DNA from: a virus
DNA length: 64,000 nt
IMG/VR virus record: IMGVR_UViG_3300031344_000002
Span: 124,001 to 188,000 of that record
Strand: one strand, 5' to 3'
In this document: in pieces, positions 17,059 through 25,675 of the stretch
Numbering within the stretch: the stretch's first letter is position 1
Layout: the number at the start of each line of letters is the position of its first letter
Translations under genes and position numbers: made by a program
Notes under the pieces: model-generated
What the model saw: only the letters and a program-made list of their open reading frames with translations
Told to the model about the DNA's origin: nothing
Databases searched by the model: none

Positions 17059-18537
17059 ATGCAAAAAATGAAAACAAAAAAATTATTGTCAACTATTATG
17101 GGAATTATTATTACATTGATTGTATTAATCACATGTAAAAAAGATGATTTTAAAGAAATTGTTGGTACGTGCCCCCAATCACAAATAGAATTTACTGTTG
17201 CATTATCATCAAAACCTCTTGCTGGCGGAACAACAATTGGTGATGGAACATTTCCTAAAGATTCATCGATAACTGTTGCTGCAACTCCAAATACTGGATA
17301 TGTTTTTACTAATTGGACAAATGAAGCAACAATTGTTTCAACAAGTTCAAGTTATACATTTACTTTAACAAAAAATACAACATTAATTGCCAACTTTACT
17401 CCTGTAATTGCTGGAAATTTTGCTGTTATATTATCATCAAAACCTCTTGCTGGCGGAACAACAAATGGTGGTGGTTCATTTCTTGCTGGTTCTTCAGTAA
17501 CAATTAATGCAATACCAAATATTAATTATAAGTTTATTAATTGGACAAAAGGAACAACTATTGTTTCCGTAACCCCTAGTCATACGTTTATTTTAACAAA
17601 AGATACAACATTAATTGCAAATTTTTTACTTAATGCATATACATTAAATGTTACCGCAGTTAATGGTAGTGTCACAAAAACTCCCAATCAATTTACGTAT
17701 AATAGTGGTACTTCGGTTATCCTTATACCTATTCCTGCTTTAGGATATGTATTTAATTCTTGGAGTGGTGATGCAAGTGGTAATATAAATCCTTTAAATA
17801 TTACTATGAATTCTAATAAGAATATTATAGCTAATTTTACTGCAATTATTATTATTTGCCCTACAATTATTGATTTAGGATTATCAGGTAACTTTGCAAT
17901 ATTTGCAGAATCTGGAATTTCAACCACTGGTGTTACTTTAATTACAGGCGATATTGGAGTAAATCCTGTGACATCTACATCAATAACTGGATTTGGATTA
18001 ATTCTTCCAGCAGGTAGTGCATTTTCAACATCAAGTCTTGTTGCCGGAAAAATTTATGCTCCTGATTATGCTTCACCTTCACCTGCTAACATGGTAACCA
18101 CAAGTGGCAATATGCATACAGCATATACAACTGCAAATGGTTTAGTTGTTCCAGCACCTGTTAATGAATTCATGGCTGGTAATCTTAATGGTCAAACTTT
18201 AACTAAAGGTATTTACAAATGGAGTTCTGGCGTTTCAATAACAAATGGTATTGTATTGGATGGTGGTGGTGATAATTGTGCAACATTCATATTCCAAATA
18301 GCTAAAGACCTTACAGTAGCAAATAGTGCAATTATTACATTACAGAATGGTGCTCAAGCAAAGAATATATTTTGGATAGTTGCTGGTAGTGGTGCAATTT
18401 TAGGAACAAACGTTAATTTTAGTGGAAATATTTTATGTAAGACATTGATTTCAGTGAATACTGGTAGTAAAGTTACTGGTAGATTGCTTGCTCAAACGGC
18501 AGTTACATTAAATGCGGTAACAATAGTTAAACCATAA
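17059..18537 (+). CDS. Lipoprotein with InlB-type repeats and DUF3494 ice-binding-like domain
   Basis: 492 residues. The signal peptide ends in a lipobox (VLITC), so probably a lipoprotein. Residues about 42-270 hold three beta repeats of about 70 residues with the 'GY-x-F-x-N-W ... N-x-x-x-x-ANF' signature of InlB/Listeria-Bacteroides repeats. Residues about 275-490 match DUF3494 (ice-binding-protein-like beta-solenoid): LGLSGNFAIFAESGIS, ITGDIGVNPV, LTKGIYKWSSG, ATFIFQIAKDL, GSKVTGRLLAQTAVTL. In cold-adapted bacteria this fold binds ice, but many members act as adhesins. It begins a four-to-six-gene cassette typical of Bacteroidota chromosomes. Confidence 0.82.
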   Translation: MQKMKTKKLLSTIMGIIITLIVLITCKKDDFKEIVGTCPQSQIEFTVALSSKPLAGGTTIGDGTFPKDSSITVAATPNTGYVFTNWTNEATIVSTSSSYTFTLTKNTTLIANFTPVIAGNFAVILSSKPLAGGTTNGGGSFLAGSSVTINAIPNINYKFINWTKGTTIVSVTPSHTFILTKDTTLIANFLLNAYTLNVTAVNGSVTKTPNQFTYNSGTSVILIPIPALGYVFNSWSGDASGNINPLNITMNSNKNIIANFTAIIIICPTIIDLGLSGNFAIFAESGISTTGVTLITGDIGVNPVTSTSITGFGLILPAGSAFSTSSLVAGKIYAPDYASPSPANMVTTSGNMHTAYTTANGLVVPAPVNEFMAGNLNGQTLTKGIYKWSSGVSITNGIVLDGGGDNCATFIFQIAKDLTVANSAIITLQNGAQAKNIFWIVAGSGAILGTNVNFSGNILCKTLISVNTGSKVTGRLLAQTAVTLNAVTIVKP

Positions 18538-18567
18538 TAATTATAAAGAAAAATAATAAACAAAAAT

Positions 18568-19863
18568 ATGAAAACAAATATTATAAAGAAAATTTTTAAC
18601 ATTAAAACACTTACATTATGTATTTTAATGTTGATTGGTACAAATCTTCAATCACAAGAAAACCAGATAAATAAAAATGCTCAAAATTATGTAGATACTA
18701 CATTAACAAGAAAAGATACAATACCATCATGGTGGTTTGGTGCTGCTGTTGGTGGAAATTTAAATTATTACCGTGGTTCAACCCAAAATGTGAATGCTAA
18801 TTTATTTTCATATCCTGCTTTCCATAATGGTAATGGTATAGGATTATATATTGCACCTGTTGTTATATTTCATAATCCCGAAAAAGTTTTTGGTGGTATG
18901 TTCGAATTAGGATATGATAACCGTAAAGGTAAATTTAATGAAGTAACAACTCCATGTAATTGTCCTGCAGATTTAAAAACAAATTTAAGTTATATAACAA
19001 TTGAACCAAGTATACATATGACACCATTTAAAGGTAATTTTTATTTATTTGCCGGTCCTCGTATGGGAATTACAATCGGAAAATCATTTGTATATAATAA
19101 AGGTAAAAGTGTTGATGGATTAATACCAGCAGAACCTCAATTAAAAGGTAATTTTACTAATATGTATGAAGCAGTAATATCTATGCATATTGGTGCTGGA
19201 TATGATATTATACTTACATCAAATTTTAATGATAGTATTAAAGGTAGTAAAGAAGGTCGAAAATATAATGAAATGGTATTATCGCCATTTATAGATTTCC
19301 ATCCATACTTTGGTCAGAATCCACGCACAATTGAAACATGGAATCTAACTACAATTAGAATAGGTGCAGTACTTAAATTTGGTCATGTAAAGATTCAAGC
19401 AAAAACAAGACCAATTATAATACCAGTTTCTGATACAATAATACCAGTTCCTGTTCCTGTTGTTGTTATACCTGTTATTATAGTTGTTCCAGAACCAATA
19501 AAAATTACTACGGCATATACTTTATATTTCAAATTTGATGAATCAAACCTTGATAATCAAACAATTAATTATTTAGATAATTTAATTAATGATTTGAAAA
19601 AAGATACAACAATTGGTATTCAAATTAAATCATATGCAGATATGAGAGGAACTGAAGATTATAATATAAGTCTTTCAGAAAGACGTGGTAAAGCAGTTGT
19701 TGATTACATGATTAGTAAGGGTATTGATATATCAAGAATTAACTCAACAGCTTATGGTAAAACAAAAATATTTAATGAATATAAAGAAAGTACTAATGAA
19801 ATTGAATACGCATTAAATCGTAGGTCTAATATAATAGTAATTGGTATTGCAAGTAAAAAATAA
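18568..19863 (+). CDS. OmpA-like outer membrane protein
   Basis: 431 residues. Signal peptide (to about residue 30, ending NLQSQ). An N-terminal beta-barrel-like region (about 55-280) with alternating aromatic strands, a Pro/Val-rich hinge (PVPVPVVVIPVIIVVPEP), and a C-terminal OmpA peptidoglycan-binding domain (about 320-425): YFKFDESNL, IQIKSYADMRGTEDYNISLSERRGKAV, INSTAYGKTK, NRRSNI. This should anchor the outer membrane to peptidoglycan. It lies 30 nt after the DUF3494 lipoprotein gene, suggesting the two act together on the cell surface. Very unusual cargo for a phage. Confidence 0.85.
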   Translation: MKTNIIKKIFNIKTLTLCILMLIGTNLQSQENQINKNAQNYVDTTLTRKDTIPSWWFGAAVGGNLNYYRGSTQNVNANLFSYPAFHNGNGIGLYIAPVVIFHNPEKVFGGMFELGYDNRKGKFNEVTTPCNCPADLKTNLSYITIEPSIHMTPFKGNFYLFAGPRMGITIGKSFVYNKGKSVDGLIPAEPQLKGNFTNMYEAVISMHIGAGYDIILTSNFNDSIKGSKEGRKYNEMVLSPFIDFHPYFGQNPRTIETWNLTTIRIGAVLKFGHVKIQAKTRPIIIPVSDTIIPVPVPVVVIPVIIVVPEPIKITTAYTLYFKFDESNLDNQTINYLDNLINDLKKDTTIGIQIKSYADMRGTEDYNISLSERRGKAVVDYMISKGIDISRINSTAYGKTKIFNEYKESTNEIEYALNRRSNIIVIGIASKK

Positions 19864-19891
19864 TTAGATTTTAATAAAAACTCCAAATAAA

Positions 19892-19996
19892 ATGATAATT
19901 AAGATAATATTATTTGTTATTATTGTAATAGTGGTAGTTGCCATATATTTCAAAATAATTAAAGAAAGAAAAAATAAAACAAAAAACTCGTTATAA
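19892..19996 (+). CDS. Tiny single-helix membrane peptide
   Basis: 34 residues: one hydrophobic helix (LFVIIVIVVVVAIYF is the core) and a basic tail KERKNKTKNSL. Starts 28 nt after the OmpA-like gene. Tiny membrane peptides are common in this type of envelope-stress cassette. Confidence 0.45.
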   Translation: MIIKIILFVIIVIVVVAIYFKIIKERKNKTKNSL

Positions 19997-20032
19997 TCTT
20001 ATTGATTATAATATTTTAAAAAATATAAAATA

Positions 20033-20767
20033 ATGAAAAAAATATTTACATTATTTACTGTAATTAGTATTGCACTAAGTATTTTTATTGTTGAATGTAA
20101 AAAAGATAATAATTCTGTTATAAAAATTAATATCCCAATTCAAACAATAAAAATGACACAACCATCACTTGCAAGTATAACGAATTTTGTAATTCTTGCT
20201 GGTGCGTCAATTACAAGTACAAATGCAACTATAATTACAGGTAATCTTGGATTATGTCCGGGTACTTCTATAAGTGGTTTTCCACCAGCAATATTAAATG
20301 GAACTCTTCATGTTAATGATTTAATTGCAATTCAAGCAAAACTTGATTTGATTTCTGTTTATAATGATTTAATGGGACGTAAAAGTACTGATATTGTAAC
20401 ATTATCGGGAAATATTGGTGGTCTTACATTAACTCCGGGTTTATATAAATCAACATCTACGTTAGCAATATCTTCCGGTGATTTAACTTTTGATGCGAAA
20501 GGTGATACCAATGCTATTTTTATCATACAAATAGCATCAAGTCTTACAACTACTTCTGGACGTAAAGTTATTTTAACTGATGGTGCTGTTGCATCTAATA
20601 TTTATTGGCAAATAGGTAGTTCAGCAACATTTGGAACTACTTCAGTATTTAAAGGAACAATTATCGCATTACAATCAATTACATTTAATACTGGTGCAAC
20701 ACTTAATGGTAGAGCATTAGTAAGAAATGGTAGTATAACAATGATTGGTAATACAATTACAAAATAA
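20033..20767 (+). CDS. DUF3494 ice-binding-like lipoprotein
   Basis: 244 residues. Signal sequence with a lipobox-like Cys (IFIVEC) and a short linker, then a complete DUF3494 domain: ITNFVILAGASIT, ITGNLGLCPGTSISGF, LTLTPGLYKSTSTLAI, AIFIIQIASSLTT, NIYWQIGSSATFGT, and a terminal 'GRALVRNGSITMIGN'. A stand-alone paralogue of the C-terminal half of the gene at 17059. Ice binding is only one possible role; adhesion is equally plausible. Confidence 0.8.
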   Translation: MKKIFTLFTVISIALSIFIVECKKDNNSVIKINIPIQTIKMTQPSLASITNFVILAGASITSTNATIITGNLGLCPGTSISGFPPAILNGTLHVNDLIAIQAKLDLISVYNDLMGRKSTDIVTLSGNIGGLTLTPGLYKSTSTLAISSGDLTFDAKGDTNAIFIIQIASSLTTTSGRKVILTDGAVASNIYWQIGSSATFGTTSVFKGTIIALQSITFNTGATLNGRALVRNGSITMIGNTITK

Positions 20768-20775
20768 TAAATAAA

Positions 20776-20928
20776 ATGGGAACACTACTTTACATAATAG
20801 CATTTATATTTCTCATAGGATGGGCAATAGGTGTTTTTGTTTTTGCTGTTAGTGGATTTATTCACGTACTTCTAATTATTGCAATAATTGCAATATTATT
20901 TAGACTTATAAAAGGCAAAACAATATAA
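20776..20928 (+). CDS. lmo0937-family small membrane protein
   Basis: 50 residues, two hydrophobic helices. The 'MG-x-LLY-I-x-x-x-x-x-I-x-W-x-x-G-x-F' start and the SGFIHVLLIIAIIAILFRLI second helix match the lmo0937/DUF5670 family, found in stress cassettes of many bacteria. It begins 8 nt after the DUF3494 gene stop. Function unknown, probably envelope stress. Confidence 0.7.
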   Translation: MGTLLYIIAFIFLIGWAIGVFVFAVSGFIHVLLIIAIIAILFRLIKGKTI

Positions 20929-20958
20929 AAATAATATTATTAATTAAAAACAAATAAA

Positions 20959-21144
20959 ATGAGTTTAATAAGTATTTTAATTGTACTAATCGTAGTAGGA
21001 ATTCTCCTATGGCTTGTTAATACATACATCCCATTAGACGGAAAAATTAAACAAATTCTTAATATCGTAGTAATAATTGCTATAGTGGTATGGTTACTTA
21101 AGGCATTTGGACTATTTGCTTATTTAAAAGGCATACACTTTTAA
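20959..21144 (+). CDS. Thivi_2564-like small membrane protein
   Basis: 61 residues with two hydrophobic helices (about 3-20 and 34-55) and an intervening NTYIPLDGKIKQILNIV segment characteristic of Thivi_2564-type proteins. These commonly neighbour lmo0937 proteins in Bacteroidota, strengthening the case that the whole 17-21 kb block was acquired from a host. It ends before a terminator. Confidence 0.65.
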   Translation: MSLISILIVLIVVGILLWLVNTYIPLDGKIKQILNIVVIIAIVVWLLKAFGLFAYLKGIHF

Positions 21145-21166
21145 AAACAATTCTTTTATTTTTAAG

Positions 21167-21213
21167 AAATGAATGAATGGGATAATTATGTATTTATTCC
21201 ATCCATTTTTTGG
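21167..21213 (+). terminator. Terminator closing the envelope cassette
   Basis: AATGAATGGGATAA pairs with TTATTCCATCCATT (13 of 14 positions, allowing one G-T), followed by a T run. Confidence 0.7.
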
Positions 21214-21240
21214 ATATTTCATTTATTTGTTATATATTTG
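21211..21240 (+). promoter_or_regulatory. Host-type promoter after the cassette
   Basis: TTG, 20 nt, TATATTTG. It begins in the terminator T tail and ends 34 nt before the ATG at 21275. Confidence 0.7.
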
Positions 21241-21274
21241 TCAAACTTTTTAATAAAATATTGTAACCTTTATT

Positions 21275-21526
21275 ATGGAAGATTCGTATTATAGAATAAA
21301 AAATATTATGAATATAATTAAAGTTAGTGGATTTCATATTTTCTCCAAAGGAGATGTAACAATTGATACGAATGATATTCAATGGAAATTACAAGATAAT
21401 TTTTATTTTGATAATGAAGAAGAACTTGAAGTTTTTCAAAAAGACATAAAAACTTTGTTTGAAAATTATTGTGGTGAAGTTACTGTAAAAACTTTTGAAG
21501 AAGTCGATGGAAGCAATATTAAATAA
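21275..21526 (+). CDS. Hypothetical protein
   Basis: 83 residues, acidic, with an alternating beta/alpha pattern. Follows a good host-type promoter. It overlaps the next gene by 20 nt, so the pair is coupled. No family recognised. Confidence 0.65.
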   Translation: MEDSYYRIKNIMNIIKVSGFHIFSKGDVTIDTNDIQWKLQDNFYFDNEEELEVFQKDIKTLFENYCGEVTVKTFEEVDGSNIK

Positions 21527-22094
21527 ATATAATTCGGTCCTATTCTTAGATATTGATGGTGTAGTAAATTCGGAGCTATTTTATAAAGAAAAATTTGCGC
21601 ATTTGGATAAATATAATAACATACCTTTATATAGGGTAGTAAAAAAACATTTACTTAAATTGGTTAAATCAAAAGAAATTTTGGAATTGGATTTTTATAA
21701 AAGTCAAATGTGTTCAATTCGAATTGGTTGGTTAAATGCATTATGTGAAGAAACTAATTCAGCAGTTGTTCTTTCAGCTTCAATGAGAAGTCATCATGAT
21801 GTGGAAAAATTAAATCAGATTTTTAAATATTGTGGAGCGACATTCACAATTATTGATAAAACCCCATATACTGGATATGAAAGAGGAACTGAAATTAGTA
21901 AATGGTTAAAAGAAAATTGTATGAAATGGTTTGGTGTTCATTATTATGATTTTTATCGTTTCGCTATAATTGATGACGATAGTGATGTTCTTTTAAATCA
22001 ACAATTTAACTTTTTTCAAACAGATAATTATTCAGGTTTAACCCCAAATATTTGTTATAGAATAAAAAGATTTTTAACACATAAAACATTTTAG
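21507..22094 (+). CDS. HAD-family phosphatase-like protein (second copy)
   Basis: 195 residues from the ATG at 21507 (MEAILNKYN); the longer TTG form at 21495 is less likely. Motif I LFLDIDGVVNSELF, motif II AVVLSASMRSHHD, and FAIIDDDSDVLLNQQFNFFQT giving the C-terminal Asp cluster followed by 'T-x-x-x-GLT'. Same HAD branch as the gene at 15773 (RNA-repair-associated HAD), but with a longer cap insertion at about residues 20-65. Upstream of the DNA and RNA ligases, so a nucleic-acid end-processing role is plausible. Confidence 0.7.
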   Translation: MEAILNKYNSVLFLDIDGVVNSELFYKEKFAHLDKYNNIPLYRVVKKHLLKLVKSKEILELDFYKSQMCSIRIGWLNALCEETNSAVVLSASMRSHHDVEKLNQIFKYCGATFTIIDKTPYTGYERGTEISKWLKENCMKWFGVHYYDFYRFAIIDDDSDVLLNQQFNFFQTDNYSGLTPNICYRIKRFLTHKTF

Positions 22095-22096
22095 AT

Positions 22097-22321
22097 ATGA
22101 AAAAAATTATATTTTTTTTATTTGTTGTACTAATTACAATAGATACATTTTTTATTATTAAAATTAAACAAAAACATGATAGTTTTAAACCAAATTACGA
22201 GCAAGGACTTCGGGATGGTTTTATAAGAACTTTAAAATATCTTGAACATAAAAATTATCTTACAAAAGATACTGTTATAATTAAAAACAGAGAAATTGAT
22301 AGTATTTTACATCCAAAATAA
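22097..22321 (+). CDS. Hypothetical membrane-anchored small protein
   Basis: 74 residues: one N-terminal hydrophobic helix (IIFFLFVVLITIDTFFIIKI) and a soluble 50-residue tail (LRDGFIRTLKYLEHKNYL). Two nt after the HAD gene. Could be a signal-anchored periplasmic peptide; unknown. Confidence 0.6.
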   Translation: MKKIIFFLFVVLITIDTFFIIKIKQKHDSFKPNYEQGLRDGFIRTLKYLEHKNYLTKDTVIIKNREIDSILHPK

Positions 22322-22327
22322 ATAATT

Positions 22328-22519
22328 ATGAGTAATATTAGGATTCAATCAACAATTAGACAAGGAAATGTCTATATTAGACAAAGTGATATCATTAAAT
22401 CATTATATTCTGATTTAGCAAATGCTACTGATGATATTCTTAAAAAATATTTAAGAGCGCAAATTGAATTATGGGAAGAATATGAAATAAATATTTTGAA
22501 ACAAGCAAATTTATTATAA
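22328..22519 (+). CDS. Hypothetical small protein
   Basis: 63 residues, two helices around 'DIIKSLYSDLANATDDILKK'. Tightly packed between neighbours (6 nt and 2 nt). Unknown. Confidence 0.55.
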   Translation: MSNIRIQSTIRQGNVYIRQSDIIKSLYSDLANATDDILKKYLRAQIELWEEYEINILKQANLL

Positions 22520-22521
22520 TT

Positions 22522-23271
22522 ATGATAAAGTTTTTAATTCAAAAAATCAATAAAGAAATTAGACATGATTTTGCATTTACATTGCTTGAATCTGTAAATT
22601 ATAATAATTGGTATAATCCCGCATCAAATATGCGTGTAATGTTCTTTAATACTAAAGCTGAACAAACAGATTTTGTGTTCAATGAACGATTTCATACTTA
22701 TATTCCTATTGGTAGTGTTGAATTTGTATCAGCATTTTTACGACAATTTTATAATAAAGAATTAAAACCATTAAATGTTCCTGAAGAATTATTTGGTTTC
22801 GCAGGTCGTGATATACTTAATGGTAATCAAATGTCTTTAAATGAAACTAATGTTGGTACATATTTTATTAAAAGTAATGATAAAATAAAAGGATTTACTG
22901 AAGTAATTAGAATGGACTCTAAGCATTTAGTAAATATTCCAATAGGTAATTATCAAATATCAGAATATATAATCATTGATAGTGAATGGCGTGCATTTGT
23001 GTATCAAAATAAATTAGTTGGATTACAAAACTATTTGGGAGATTTTACCATGTTCCCAAATATTAATAAAATTAATGGCATGATTAAAGCATTTAAATCA
23101 GCACCTATTGCATATACTCTTGATGTGGGTATTAGTAATTCAGATACATTTGTAGTTGAATGCAATTCTATGACAAGTGTTGGTCTTTATGGATTTTCTG
23201 ACTATAGAATATTACCACATATGTTTTATAGATGGTTTTATCAATACGTAAGAAATATTAAAAATAAATAA
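22522..23271 (+). CDS. ATP-grasp protein, R2K-clade-like
   Basis: 249 residues. The second half fits ATP-grasp of the R2K type found in phages: TYFIKSNDKIKGF (nucleotide-binding Lys strand), QISEYIIIDSEWRAFVYQNK (acidic and Arg residues), and TFVVECNSMTSVGLYGF (final metal-binding Glu and Asn). Such enzymes ligate a carboxylate to an amine using ATP. Substrate unknown; R2K proteins are thought to modify peptides or nucleic-acid-associated molecules. Adjacent to DNA ligase, but a functional link is not shown. Confidence 0.6.
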   Translation: MIKFLIQKINKEIRHDFAFTLLESVNYNNWYNPASNMRVMFFNTKAEQTDFVFNERFHTYIPIGSVEFVSAFLRQFYNKELKPLNVPEELFGFAGRDILNGNQMSLNETNVGTYFIKSNDKIKGFTEVIRMDSKHLVNIPIGNYQISEYIIIDSEWRAFVYQNKLVGLQNYLGDFTMFPNINKINGMIKAFKSAPIAYTLDVGISNSDTFVVECNSMTSVGLYGFSDYRILPHMFYRWFYQYVRNIKNK

Positions 23272-23275
23272 TAAT

Positions 23276-23449
23276 ATGAAAAATAAAAATATGAATCGTT
23301 TTTGTGAATATCATGTATATACAAAAGAAAATCCTGATGGAACTGATTGCGCAGCACATTTAGCTGAAGCAAGAGTTTTTAAATGTCCATATGACATTGA
23401 AAAGGCAAAACAAAAATGTTCGGATTATGAATCAATAAAAGATATATGA
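23276..23449 (+). CDS. Small Cys-containing hypothetical protein
   Basis: 57 residues with four Cys (FCEYHVY, DCAAHLAEARVFKCPYD, KCSDY) and two His, possibly a small zinc-binding fold. It begins 5 nt after the ATP-grasp gene, and its TGA overlaps the ligase ATG (ATGA), supporting that it is real. Confidence 0.6.
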   Translation: MKNKNMNRFCEYHVYTKENPDGTDCAAHLAEARVFKCPYDIEKAKQKCSDYESIKDI

Positions 23450-24825
23450 AAATTAAACAGATTTTTGACGAAATTGCTAATGAATCGAGTACTAATGAGA
23501 AGATGAATATCCTTTCAAAGTATAAAGATAATGAACTTTTAGTACGAGTATTATATTTAGCTAATTCAAAACGAATTAAGTTCTATATTAAGCAAATTCC
23601 TTCACATTCTGGAAGTTTAAAAATGTCATTAACTGGTGCGCTAGATTTGTTGTCGACTTTGAGTGATAGAAGTGTTACTGGTTATGATGCAATAGCACAT
23701 TTAATAAATATACTTAATTCAGTTGACCCCGATGATGGATATATTATTGAACGTATTATTGAAAAGGATTGCAAAATTGGTATGGGAACTAGAAATATCA
23801 ATAAGGTGATTCCTGATTTAATAGAACGAACTGGTTATATGGGTTGTAAGCCATATTCAAAGGAATTAATTAATAAATTGTTAGCTAAAGGTACTTGTTA
23901 TAGTCAAGAAAAAATGGATGGTAGATTTGTTAATATTATTATTCAAGGTGGAGAAGTATTGAATGAATCTCGTCAAGGTGAACCAACATTATTAGATAAT
24001 CCAGCATTTATGCAGGAATTAACGCAATTAAAAGATTGTGTATTGAATGCTGAATTAACTATGGGCAAATACAATGGAATTCCAATTTCACGCTATGAAA
24101 GTAATGGAATTATTGCATCTTTAATAAGTATAGCCAATAAAAAATCTGCTGGCGATGATGTTACAAAAGATATTCAAAAACTTGAAGCTAAACATTTACC
24201 ATATAGAGAAGCATTAGATTTAATTCGAGTTACTGCTTGGGATATTTTAACTATTGATGAATATTTTACAAGGAAATGTAATAGGAAATATAAAGAAAGA
24301 TTTGTAGATTTAAATTCAACCTTACAAGGATTTAAAATGTTATCGGTTGTTGAAACTAGAGAAGTTTCTACCATTGAAGAAGTAATGGCACATTTTAATG
24401 AAATTGTTTCTCGTGGTAATGAAGGTACTGTCGTTAAAAGTATGGATGGAGTATGGGCAGATACAAAACCTTCATATCAAGTGAAAATTAAACTGGAAAT
24501 TAATTTAGATTTAAAAATTGTTGGATTTAATTATGGAACAGGAAAGAATTTAAAACTGATTTCATCACTTAATGTTGAATCCGAAGATGGTTTATTAAAA
24601 ACTTCACCAACCGGAATAAATGAAGATGATATGGAATATATTACCACTAATCAAGATAAATTATTAAATACAATTGTTGAAGTTAAATGTTCTGGTTTGT
24701 CACAAGATAGTAGGGGAAATTATTCAGCACTTCATCCTGTTTTTAAATTACTTAGAACAGATAAGACAATTGCCAATACATTAACAGAATGTATTGAAAT
24801 TAATAAATCCTCATCATTACTATAA
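23446..24825 (+). CDS. ATP-dependent DNA ligase, T4 gp30-like
   Basis: 459 residues, close to T4 gp30 (487). The N-terminus (IFDEIANESSTNEKMNIL, KDNELLVRVLYLANSKRIKFYIK) follows gp30 closely. Adenylation lysine Lys156 in motif I SQEKMDGRF; acidic motif III NAELTMGKYNG (around Glu203); EGTVVKSMDG (motif IV) and QVKIKLEINLDLKIVGF (motif V), then an OB-fold domain. Seals nicks in phage DNA in replication and repair. Confidence 0.9.
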   Translation: MKIKQIFDEIANESSTNEKMNILSKYKDNELLVRVLYLANSKRIKFYIKQIPSHSGSLKMSLTGALDLLSTLSDRSVTGYDAIAHLINILNSVDPDDGYIIERIIEKDCKIGMGTRNINKVIPDLIERTGYMGCKPYSKELINKLLAKGTCYSQEKMDGRFVNIIIQGGEVLNESRQGEPTLLDNPAFMQELTQLKDCVLNAELTMGKYNGIPISRYESNGIIASLISIANKKSAGDDVTKDIQKLEAKHLPYREALDLIRVTAWDILTIDEYFTRKCNRKYKERFVDLNSTLQGFKMLSVVETREVSTIEEVMAHFNEIVSRGNEGTVVKSMDGVWADTKPSYQVKIKLEINLDLKIVGFNYGTGKNLKLISSLNVESEDGLLKTSPTGINEDDMEYITTNQDKLLNTIVEVKCSGLSQDSRGNYSALHPVFKLLRTDKTIANTLTECIEINKSSSLL

Positions 24826-24840
24826 TTAATTAAAAATATT

Positions 24841-25056
24841 ATGATAAAATTTTTAAAAGAAAATGGTTATCCAATGACAATATTTATTGAAACTTCAAAA
24901 ATAATAGACCTTGAAAATGAATTTAATGAATTCGAATCAATAGTTACTGATAAAAAAAGTAATGAAATATTAAGATTTAGTCATCATAATTTACGTGATA
25001 GAATTCATTGGGTATCTGGATTCTTCACTGCATTAAGAATGAATAATGGAAATTAA
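24841..25056 (+). CDS. Hypothetical small protein
   Basis: 71 residues, overlapping the next gene by 11 nt. Acidic N-terminal half, 'HHNLRDRIHWVSGFFTALRMN' C-terminal helix. Unknown. Confidence 0.55.
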   Translation: MIKFLKENGYPMTIFIETSKIIDLENEFNEFESIVTDKKSNEILRFSHHNLRDRIHWVSGFFTALRMNNGN

Positions 25057-25336
25057 AGGAACTTATAAATTAATATATAGCGTAGATAAACATGAAGAAG
25101 AATTACGAGTTGATGTTGAATTAAAACCAAACGAATTTCCATTAAAACCTTTTCAAAATGTTTATCGTGGCATTGCTTATGTAAACGGTTCAATATATAA
25201 TGGAATTGATATTTCTCATTCAGTAAATGCTAAATTTGCTGCAGAAGAAATTGGTTTAAATTTAAAAGAAGAATTAAAGAAAAATTTGCGACAAGAAGGT
25301 AAAAGTTTTAGATTAAAAAAAGAAGAAATAAAATGA
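25046..25336 (+). CDS. Hypothetical protein
   Basis: 96 residues: a beta-rich N-terminal half and a Lys/Glu-rich C-terminal helix. It overlaps both neighbours (11 nt and 4 nt, ATGA-like). Unknown. Confidence 0.6.
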   Translation: MEIKGTYKLIYSVDKHEEELRVDVELKPNEFPLKPFQNVYRGIAYVNGSIYNGIDISHSVNAKFAAEEIGLNLKEELKKNLRQEGKSFRLKKEEIK

Positions 25337-25650
25337 TAAATGAAGAATTTAAAGAACGGTTATTAAAAGAAATAATTCTTTGTAAAGAATTAAAAGAACT
25401 TACTATTGAAATTAAAGATTTGTTTTTCGAACTAATTAATAGTGAAATCGAAAAACGAGATATGAAAAGATTTAAATTAAATGAAGAAGAAAAAATTATT
25501 TTCGAAAATAATGCATATATTGCATGTAATAATAATGCATTAAAATTTAACTCAAATAAAACTAATAATGCATATGCATATGTAGTAACAATTATTAGAT
25601 GTTCTTTTTCAGATACAATTGTAAAAAGAAGAAAAGGTCTTGAAATTTAA
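25333..25650 (+). CDS. Hypothetical protein
   Basis: 105 residues, predominantly helical and charged (KELKELTIEIKDLFFELINSE), with an Asn-rich middle. Coupled to the previous gene by a 4-nt overlap; 26 nt before the RNA ligase ATG. Unknown. Confidence 0.6.
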   Translation: MINEEFKERLLKEIILCKELKELTIEIKDLFFELINSEIEKRDMKRFKLNEEEKIIFENNAYIACNNNALKFNSNKTNNAYAYVVTIIRCSFSDTIVKRRKGLEI

Positions 25651-25675
25651 AACTAAAATAATTTTAATATAAAAT

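Noticed and set aside
21262-21294. Ninth copy of the phage-type promoter (TTGTAACC ... TTCGTATT)
   Set aside because: Spacing is 14 instead of 13, one base differs, and the right block lies inside the coding start of 21275; a host-type promoter already sits upstream.
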